Assembly (NCBI GenBank): GCA_002812745.2
Contig: NCSJ02000012.1
Span: 227,748 to 291,747 of the forward strand
DNA: 64,000 bases
Direction: 5' to 3'
Source of the DNA: Scytalidium lignicola
Lineage: Eukaryota; Ascomycota; Leotiomycetes
Positions 55,745 through 64,000 of this stretch are shown here, one piece after another. Position 1 is the first letter of the stretch. The number at the start of each line of letters is the position of its first letter. Below the pieces are notes generated by a model. It searched no databases and was not told where the DNA came from. It saw nothing but the letters and a program-made list of their open reading frames with translations. The translations under genes were made by a program, and so were the position numbers.

Positions 55745-58700
55745 ATGTCAAGCTCCCCTTCTGAGCCCGAAAATGCCGCATCTGCCGCCGAATCGGTGAG
55801 GTCTGGCTCGGGCCAGCTCGATATCCATAAGAGCCCCGACGACGGCCAGAGCCAGGACAAAAGGAGTCCTCCGCGATGGACGCCTCCCTCCCGCACAACC
55901 TCCTCCCACCCCACCTCTCTCCTCACGCAAGGCCTAAACCGGCCGGCGGTAGCATCTGAAATCACTGGAGCAGCAACCCATTCCAACGCTCGTCGACAAC
56001 CTTCGGTGCCATCCTTGCAACCCCCACAAAGCTCTTTGTTTACGCTCCCGGAGGAGGACAGTCAGAACAATGGAATTTATAAGTTAGAGCCCCAGGACGC
56101 GCCTTCCACCATGGCAATGGTAGCGCAAGCACCAGCTAGTGATGTCGGGCCGCATAGGGCTGGTGCCCCGCAAAATGGGATGAGCGAGGTAAACATGCAT
56201 GATATGGCCCATCTCAACGTCTTGCTTTCGAACCACAAAGATCTGTTTAACAGAGCCCGAGGACGCGGGACATCCTTGGAGCGAACAGAAAAGGAGAGGA
56301 AGGTGCATTATCCGCCGCAGAGGAGTTATTCACTGAACCCAGGTGATACGGGCATGTCTCATGGCCCTATGCCCTTGGCTCTAGAAGGGGAATCGATATC
56401 GAATAATCCTCCGATAGAAGGCGTGCGAGCGTCCTACCGGTCCTGGAGAGATGTTCGTCCTGGTGTAGCGGCCGAGAAGGCCTGGTCTATTGGAGGACAA
56501 GGAGGAGATAGTAACGAAGGTGGCCAGGTAGAAAGGTCAATAACAGAAGCTCTCGCTGGTGTCGAGCCAAATAGCCGTAGTCGAAAAGCAAGCCACAGTT
56601 TACGATTCTTTAAGGAAGGTCTTCCAGAGGATAATGTGAGAAAGAAGGATAAAAATAGGGGCCGGTCCAAGGAGAGCACAAGTCGCGGTCCGAGAACCAG
56701 TCTTGACGCGCATACACATCATGATTCAGATCATCCTCCTACGCTATCTTCGAGTCGCACCTCAAGCCGGCCGAGTGCTTTACCATCACCAATTGACCCA
56801 GCTGAGATCTGGCTCAGCGAAATGTCGAAATCGTCTACAGCTATCTGTCAGAGTCTAAACCCGACAGAAGGACTTGAACCTGAAGGTGACTATTTTGATG
56901 AAGCTAATGGTATTGAAACGATCCCGGAAGATCAGTTGAAGGCAATGCCTCCCCAACTCCTCGAAGAGATTCGAAGGTATCATAACTTGACCCCAGGTGC
57001 AGGCAAGGGCTCGTCGTTCTCGCGGAGCATACCTCTCACACAGGCAGAGAAGTCGAAGTCACCCAACGAAGAGCAGCCATCCCAGCCGCAAGAGCGCGAA
57101 GATAAGGATTCTGATGGAGCAGATTTATCGCCTGTCAAGAGTTGTGACGAGGATGAATCAAGCGAAGAACACATCTCGTCTGCGCTGTTTGTACCGCATC
57201 AAACTCCCCACGAGTCACCGGATCGTGAAGAGGATGAAGAGAATATTGGGGGACTGTCTAGGAAGAGCTCCGATTCCCAACAATGGCTGGAGGAACATGA
57301 AGTTGTATCGCAAGTCGTGGACGATCAACATGTCAGCGAAGAACCAAAACGTAGATCTCAGTCAATATCTACACGACTAGAAAAGCCTCCCCAAGCCGAA
57401 TATGAGGGGTATTTCCCAGATACTACATCATCAGATCAAGAGTTGCAGGAAGATACTGGCTATACAACAAGAGAAGAATCAAGTTTCACAGATGACCCAG
57501 ATCTTACCCCAACCGAGTCATTCAAGCAACCTGTCGCGTTTCCAGCTACTCTAAAGAAAGGTACTCGTGATCAGCCGCAGAAGCGAAAACGGCCCTTGGA
57601 AGCTATTGAGCTCATTCCTTACAGCCATCAGGTTGGTGGACATACAACAATGTGGCGATTCTCGAAGCGTGCCGTATGTAAACAGTTGAACAATCGTGAA
57701 AATGAATTCTATGAAAAGGTTGAGCGATATCACCCACGGCTTCTAAAGTTCTTACCAAGGTATGTCGTATTTTGCTTCTTCCCCTCGACTAGCCCGTTCC
57801 GGAAGCTGAGTCTTTTCCAAAGACACCACCCCCACACCCAGAGCGCCTATGTACCCATAGTCAAATTTAATTTACTAACGAAATAATTTCAATTTTATTC
57901 TAGATATATCGGTGTTCTCAATGTTACCTTTGAAAAACAACAACGTCGAAAAACCAGCAGTAAAAAAGATGCTGCAGAGACCCTGGCGGAGCCCAAGCAA
58001 GACAAGGAAGAAAATCTCGGAGGTGCACAAGGGAACCACGTGGATTCCACCGCGGTAGCCGACAATCCGGTTGTTGATCAACCAACAGACTTCAGAAGGG
58101 TTATTAGTCAATCCCTACAGTCATCTTCAGTCCCCATTCCTAAGGTTACATTTGCGGATAATAGGCACATCATCCCGACAAGCCTTTTGCAGCCTCAGAC
58201 ACCATTCTTAGATCTTCAACGATCTAGAAGCGATGTAACTTCGTTGTCGACCGAGCCTCAAGCATATACTCAATCATCGACAAAGGATGGCAATGCTCTA
58301 AATCGTCCAACATTATCTCAGCGGCACGCAGTGAGCTGGGGAGCCACGACGGTCAACAAAAAACTCCGGAATGAAGTGTTTGGCGAAGCCTTTCTGCAAC
58401 AACCCATCCCGATTCATAGACATAAGAGGCCCGCTTCCACGCATAGATCTTTAGCGCAGAAGCAGCACAGCCTGAGGGCCTCAAATTCGGATCCCAATTT
58501 GAAACCAGCGAAACAAGACACCGACACTTCGGCACTACTCCCTGAAAAATCTATCAGAAGACAAGCGATGGAAACTGCAGCGGAACGAAAAAATTTGACT
58601 GCACCGCTTACAAGCAGTACCGCGCACGCTTCTGATGAGGAAGAAGAATATGAATTCGATGAAAAGGCCGGAACCAGTGCTCCAGAGCCAGAGATTGCAC

Positions 58701-59812
58701 GCTCTAACAGTCCCAAAGGCAGACGCCCAAGGCGTTATTCCAGCGGAGGTCTTCGACGAAAGCCTGCAGAAGTTGCTCAGGGCAGAGGAGATCTCAAGTA
58801 CTTCGAAGAGGCGGACGATGCTGGATATAAAGGTGATGTGGATGATGTTTTCCACATGGATCCCGATTCGTCTCGTGGTGAGAAAGCAACTCCCATCTCG
58901 AACGAACAAACTCCCCCCCCAGAGCCTGCTTCCATTGCAGCAGCTAGCACCCCGGCTGCTGTTGAACAGGGAACAATGCTGCCCCCGAATCCACTTCTGG
59001 ACTCACCTCGACCAGTAAATCCTAAGGAGGCGCAGACTCACCCAGACTCTCGAGTGGAATACTTTCTCTTGCTCGAAGATTTAACCGCAGGCATGAAGCG
59101 ACCTTGTATCATGGACCTTAAAATGGGAACTCGTCAATATGGTGTAGACGCTAATGAGAAGAAGCAAAAGTCTCAACAAAAAAAGTGTGCAGAAACAACA
59201 TCAAAAGAACTTGGTGTGAGGGTTTGCGGTCTACAGGTCTGGGATATGAAGACTCAAAGCTATATATTCCAAGACAAATACTTCGGGAGAGATCTCAAAG
59301 TCGGCCGCCAATTCCAAGATGCGCTGACGAGGTTTCTCTACGATGGTGTGGATTATAGCAGCGTCTTACGTCACATACCTACTGTTATTCGCAAGCTTTC
59401 TGAGCTCGAGGTTATTATACGTAGTCTGGTCGGATATCGTTTTTATGCTGCCAGTCTATTGATGTTCTACGATGGCGATGCAGGAGATGAATATGAGAGT
59501 GACAGTGCGCCCGTGGACAGAGAATTGAAGGGGAACAAGAAAGAAATTGATTTCAAGATCGCCGACTTTGCAAACTGTGTCACAAATGAGAATATTTATT
59601 CAATAGACAAACCTTGTCCCCCAAAACACCCTGATCTACCAGATACGGGTTTCTTGAGAGGTTTGCGAAGTCTTAGGAAATATTTCCTAGCGATTCAAAA
59701 AGAGATCCAAGCTAAGGAAATGGGGAAGATTAGTCCGGAAATTCGAAATGGCTGGCTGTTTGATGAGTTATTGGAAGCTGATGAAGAGGATGAGGGAGGA
59801 ATAAGTTACTGA
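55745..59812 (+). CDS. kcs1: inositol hexakisphosphate kinase Kcs1
   Basis: Two exons, 55745-57759 and 57904-59812, encode 1,307 residues. The first 620 residues are disordered. The kinase starts near 625 with IPYSHQVGGHTTMWRFSKRA and RYHPRLLKFLPRYIGVLNV, which spans the intron. A long disordered insert follows, then the hallmark PCIMDLKMGTRQYG (PxxxDxKxG, about residues 1071-1084), the ASLLMFYDGD (SLL) segment near 1188, and KIADFAN with the metal-binding Asp near 1226. These define the inositol phosphate kinase family, and size plus insert fit Kcs1. The enzyme makes IP7 from IP6 and ATP; inositol pyrophosphates control phosphate sensing, vacuole and stress responses. The start is the first ATG of MSSSPSEPENAASAAES; a GTG-led or upstream extension is not supported. 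Confidence 0.92.
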
Positions 59813-60405
59813 TTATTTCATACGTCTTGGTTGATACAGGAAAGATCCAAAAGTTTTTCCGGTCTAAAATTTCTCCTTCAGGATTCGGATAGGCGCACTA
59901 GAAAGGCTACTGAGTTTGCATTTTATACGGAGTAGGACTTGGGTTTGGGTTCGGGTTAGCGCATACCCTTTGCATTGTTTTCTGGCGTTTGTTTGGGAGG
60001 CTGGTGGCTTCATCTACCTCTTTTCTGGGAAAAACACTTTTAAAGTATTGATACCTACTTCTTTTCAGCGAGTCTTGCTCCCGTATATTTGGGGTGGGAT
60101 ACTGATTAGCGCTCTTTCACTGGACATAATTGACCTGTTTAATTAAATTGAATATACTAGTGCTTTTAGATGATATTTGTTTGTCGAAGTGATGTTCACT
60201 GTAACTTCGTTCAAGGGTAGTCGCGGTGCTTCACGTGACCACGCGATCTGCCCCTAAAATCGGAACGCGTCAATTGAGCAAATATGGCAACCGCAAGGTA
60301 CGATTACCATTGGGAGTATGATAGAATCGCCAATGTCCAATGATAACTAGCTAAAGCTTCTTGCTCTTCTCCTTACTATGATATCAATAAACAATTTTAG
60401 CTATC
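59813..60405. other. intergenic, eme1 promoter
   Basis: TACGGAGTA is present at 59926-59934 in the Kcs1 3' flank. An ACGCGT at 60265-60270 lies 136 bases before the Eme1 ATG. No gene is seen. Confidence 0.5.
60265..60270 (+). promoter_or_regulatory. MCB-like ACGCGT upstream of eme1
   Basis: ACGCGT 136 bases before the start codon of a DNA repair gene fits MBF-type control, as for the similar box before nse2. A chance match cannot be excluded. Confidence 0.25.
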
Positions 60406-62423
60406 ATGCCAGTTGACGTCATTGACCTTCTTTCTAGCCCAGATGTCGACAAATTCCCGACCGGTCCATCTTCGAAAATATCTTGTCAAAGAAAAGATTT
60501 GGATCATGTTAAAATGAGGCCAGCAAAAGAGGACTGGTTCGTCCTTTCGTCTGATGATGATTCTCCCGAAGATGTCCAAGCTGATCAATATACGGCCATA
60601 TCCTTATCAGCGGCATCGAACTTTGCCAGCGTAGGAGCAAAAAGAAGTGGAAATGGAGTCTCGAATATCACCAACACGAAGACCACGATGAAATATACGA
60701 CTGATGACTATTTTCTCTCATTATCCGATGACCTCCCAAGCCCTTCAAAACTAGACGAATTTCCTCTTCCGAGTACAAAGAGAAGACGATTAGACTCCTC
60801 TCCCGAACTTTTGCCATTAAAATATCCCGCTGAGATGGAAGTACAGAGTGACAGAGGGAGAGCATTCAAGAGATCTGTGTCGAACATGGAAACACTGTCG
60901 AAACCTGTTACATCTAGGGCTGCTGGGGCAGGGTTAAAGAGATCAAGTACGATAGCGACAGTTTTGGATAGCGATCCTGTTGTTTTTACGAGTTCACCAG
61001 ATGTATCTGCCAATATCACTCGCAAAAACATGGGGCAGAAGAGTCGGAATATAGGACCTATAGAGATCGAGGACCGGTTCGATAGGAAAACAACATTAAC
61101 GTCTAGCCGAAAGGCCAAAGTCAGTGACAAAGACTTTGATTTCGACGATTCAGACAGTGACCTTCCCGACATTGATGGTTTGGCAAGCTATAAGCCGAAA
61201 CACCCCTATTCCTATTCTTATGAAATATCACAAAATACTTCTACCAAGTCCAAATCCGGAAGAGATTCGGAAATCAAGAAGGCAGAACGGAAAAGGAAAT
61301 CCGAAGAGAAAGCTCTTGATAAAGAAGCAGAAAAGGAGCGGAAGCGTCTTGCGAAAGAGGAGAAAATCCGTGAGAAGGAGCGAGCTGCAGAGTTGGCGAA
61401 AGTCAATACTCTTCGCACGGATAAGAAGATTTCAGCACCAGAGATGATTGTTGATATTCCTTCGTGTCTGGAGCAGAAGCTTGCGGATCAAGTGAAGACA
61501 TTTTTACGTCCGCTAAATATTGAATCTTCAGAGTGGCAGAGTGAGATACCGCTTGTCAAGTGGCGGAGGAAAGTTGAGGCAGAATTTAACGATGAGGCTG
61601 GGATATGGGTACCTGTTCGACCATATATTAAGAATGAAAAGCATGTTATGTGTATTATACAGGCCAAAGAGTTTGTAGAACTCGCCATGGGAGAGGAAGG
61701 CAAGGACATAGACTCTCATACACTACGTCTCAAGGCGAAATTCGATGGATGTACCATTATTTACTTGATTGATGGACTTGTATCGTGGATGAGGAAGAAC
61801 AGAAATGTGAGAAACAGGGAGTTTACAGACGCTGTGAGAAATCAAATGGGTGCCGAAGATAGCGCGGGACAAAAGAGCAGGAAGAAGCCACAGCTGGAGT
61901 ATGTGGATGAGGATGTAGTCGAGGATACATTGCTCAGATTGCAGATTATGCATGGAGCTCTAATACATCATACTGCTTCTATGATTGAAGTGAGTGAGTG
62001 GATTGTAGTATTTACGCAACATATTTCCACGATTCCTTACAGGTAAGTCGCCATGGTTTATGTTATTTGAGTATACAAGAGCTAACGCTGGTTTGAAGGA
62101 ATCAAAGAGAGTCTCTAGATACCGGATTCTGTATGGAAACCGGACAAGTGAAGACTGGTGACTCACCGTCTGATACATATGTCAAAATGCTCCAAGAAAT
62201 CATACGCATCACAGCTCCCGTTGCTTACGGGATAGCATCTGAATATCCAACTATTCAGGAGCTGGTTAAAGGATTGGAGAAGAACGGTCCATTGGCACTA
62301 GAGGACCTTAGAAAGAGTGCGAATAAGGATGGGGCAATGACCGATCGAAGGATTGGGCCGGCGTTAAGTAAACGGGTTTGGAAGGTTTTCCTAGGAAGGG
62401 AAGAGGGGAGTATGGATGTCTAG
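60406..62423 (+). CDS. eme1: Eme1/Mms4, non-catalytic subunit of the Mus81 junction endonuclease
   Basis: Two exons, 60406-62042 and 62099-62423, encode 653 residues. The N-terminus MPVDVIDLLSSPDVD holds a clear SUMO-interaction motif (VIDLL, residues 5-9). A disordered Ser/Asp-rich part runs to about 285, followed by a Lys/Glu-rich coiled coil (about 290-335). The degenerate ERCC4 nuclease domain then follows (EMIVDIPSCLEQKLADQVKT, later FDGCTIIYLIDGLVSWMRKN and EDTLLRLQIMHGALIHHT), ending in a helix-hairpin-helix-like tail (NKDGAMTDRRIGPALSKRVW). The canonical ERKxxxD active site is missing, as expected for Eme1. With Mus81 it resolves branched DNA at stalled forks and in meiosis. The intron join gives TIPYRNQRESLDTGFC. 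Confidence 0.9.
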
Positions 62424-62564
62424 ACCATAAATATAGAAATATTCGTGAGAGAATTGAATATTTAATATACTGTATATTTATAGGTTTCTTAAATCTAGTT
62501 AACACCATCGTTAGATCAACTTTAGCCTATACATATATTACTTCTGCCCGTAAAGGACTGTCAC

Positions 62565-63563
62565 TTATAACCTCTCTATCCTTCCCACCATCCCTACATT
62601 CCCATAAGCGTCCACGATCTTGACATCCGTTCCACCGTCGAGATCCTCTTCATTCATCACAATCCGATACTTCTCCCCAGCATAAATCGGACTCGTAGCC
62701 CTATAACTGATCTTCCTCGGGAATACCATACCCTCCACCCCATCCTTTTGACCACCAGCCACGACATCCCTCCAGAAATCAACCATACACACCAAATTCA
62801 GCGGGCCATGCACAACGATTTCCCTATGCCCTTCCACCCGTCGACACCACTCCCTATCATAATGAATCCGATGTCCATTAAACGTGAGCGCTGAGAACCG
62901 GAACAACGTCACGGGAGTCTGGATGAGATCCTTGGTATACCTGCCCTCTGGCAACGGCACCTCCTGCGAGGGTTTCAGTGGCGCAATAACAGTACTAGAC
63001 TTCGAGTCGTCGACAATAATCTCAGGGCGGAAGATCCAGTTCCGTCGATCGATCACCGACGCACCGTGCTCGTTCTCGAATGTCTTCTTAACCCCTACAA
63101 CGACCATCTCTTCGCCTGCCCTTGACTTCTTCCCCACTGCAGACACCAGCTCTGTGGTCTCTGTTACTTCTTGGCCAATTCGAAGTGGGTTTATCTTTCC
63201 GTCTGGTGTGCGCACCCATTCGAGCTCTCCACCTGCCCACATTCGACGAGTGAAGGGACGGGGAGGGTTAAATGACGTGTCGGTGCCGTCATGACCGAGG
63301 TCTTGTTCGAGCTGGGAGGGTGTGAAATAGGCTAGGTGCCATGTTGGTGGGAGAGGGGTGTTTTGAGGTGGTGGAGAGCTGGATAATTGGGTGCGTGAGA
63401 GGGTTGCAGAGAGACGTTGAAGTTGGTTTGAGTCGAGGAGTTGGGTGTGAGTGTGGGGTGGGAGGGATTGAGTTGTAATGAGGAATTGGGAGGTTATGGC
63501 AGTTGCTGATGGCGATGATGGCGATGATGAGGTAGTGTAGAGTCGGCGGAGGAGCCGCGACAT
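62565..63563 (-). CDS. Htd2-like mitochondrial 3-hydroxyacyl-thioester dehydratase (MaoC/hotdog family)
   Basis: Single exon, 332 residues. MSRLLRRLYTTSSSPSSPSAT is rich in Arg and hydroxylated residues without acids, a typical mitochondrial leader. The body has the order seen in Htd2 and FAS1-type hydratase proteins: FTRRMWAGGELEWVR, PLRIGQEVTETTEL, then RFSALTFNGHRIHYD with the catalytic-type His, and HGPLNLVCMVDFW. Htd2 removes water from 3-hydroxyacyl-ACP in mitochondrial fatty acid synthesis, which feeds lipoic acid; similar proteins were also named mesaconyl-C4-CoA hydratase in bacteria, so the substrate is not fully fixed. It converges with Eme1; only 141 bases separate the stop codons. 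Confidence 0.88.
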   Translation of the reverse strand: MSRLLRRLYTTSSSPSSPSATAITSQFLITTQSLPPHTHTQLLDSNQLQRLSATLSRTQLSSSPPPQNTPLPPTWHLAYFTPSQLEQDLGHDGTDTSFNPPRPFTRRMWAGGELEWVRTPDGKINPLRIGQEVTETTELVSAVGKKSRAGEEMVVVGVKKTFENEHGASVIDRRNWIFRPEIIVDDSKSSTVIAPLKPSQEVPLPEGRYTKDLIQTPVTLFRFSALTFNGHRIHYDREWCRRVEGHREIVVHGPLNLVCMVDFWRDVVAGGQKDGVEGMVFPRKISYRATSPIYAGEKYRIVMNEEDLDGGTDVKIVDAYGNVGMVGRIERL

Positions 63564-64000
63564 GGTTGGAATATTGTAATTGAAGGCATTGTGAGAAGAA
63601 GTTGAGCTGTGTGGATTTGAGAGAAACGTCGATGTTGCGATGTTGCCGAGGATGGGGAGAACCCTTGTTATATCCGGTTATTTCCTCAATTCGCGGGGTA
63701 GCGAATCGCGGGGCAGAATTAGGTCTCAACAGATGCAGCGGGGGAGAGTTTGATGAGAGTTTGAACTGCTTCAATGCTGTTTGTATTCGAACAATGCAAT
63801 AGAATCACCTGAAATTAAGATAATTCAATTGCATATAGCGCTTGCAAGCATATTTCCAAAAGCCAATGGCTCCGCATTAAATCTTAAACCCTATATATGA
63901 GAAACCAACTTCCCACTTCTTACCTTCTAACCCCGCACATCTGGACCTTCCGTTGCGGCGAACCATATCCGACCTGTTCCCCGCTCTGTTTGCGTAATCC
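63564..64000. other. right-edge intergenic sequence
   Basis: Promoter side of the Htd2-like gene, up to the window end. Short frames only; nothing else is recognised. Confidence 0.5.

Overview
The window looks like nuclear DNA of a filamentous ascomycete (Pezizomycotina). Genes are mostly single, monocistronic and on both strands, with short GT-AG introns of about 50-80 bases. The protein families are typical of moulds: a Zn2Cys6 regulator tail, a pisatin-demethylase-like P450, a Dfg5-type GH76 and a Crh-type GH16. The protein flavour suggests Leotiomycetes (Helotiales), but that is inference; no species is named. There are six N characters, four of them directly before A or T runs of 6-7, a sign of homopolymer uncertainty in the reads.

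Layout. 1-10 kb: 3' end of a Zn2Cys6 regulator, the SUMO ligase Nse2, a secreted type-B carboxylesterase, and a cytochrome P450 with an in-frame stop just before its haem cysteine. 10-20 kb: importin Kap123, an unknown disordered nuclear-type protein, an aldo-keto reductase with an 11-base microexon, and Pelota/Dom34. 21-27 kb: Dfg5/Dcw1 GPI mannanase, a mitochondrial-type flavoprotein, and a SANT/Myb gene. 26.6-38.3 kb: an 11.6 kb gene-poor stretch whose only gene is a small 5-exon two-repeat Myb gene. 38-44 kb: Crh transglycosylase, Alg2 mannosyltransferase and a peroxisomal enoyl-CoA isomerase-like protein. 44-53 kb: a divergent pair made of the Cdc11/Nud1 septation scaffold and a conserved unknown protein. 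55-64 kb: IP6 kinase Kcs1, the endonuclease subunit Eme1/Mms4, and an Htd2-like dehydratase at the right edge.

Most genes are core housekeeping functions: genome stability (Nse2, Eme1), nuclear import (Kap123), translation rescue (Pelota), cell wall building (Dfg5, Crh), N-glycosylation (Alg2), septation (Cdc11), inositol pyrophosphates (Kcs1), mitochondrial and peroxisomal lipid metabolism (Htd2, Eci). The only accessory-looking segment is the esterase/P450 region at about 4-9.5 kb. I found no operon-like cluster, transposon, rRNA, convincing tRNA or CRISPR array. The most unusual structure is the Myb gene desert, with two long GTAC-type perfect palindromes roughly 1.4 kb on either side of the small Myb gene. 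I did not find convincing evidence of a wholly new biological system.
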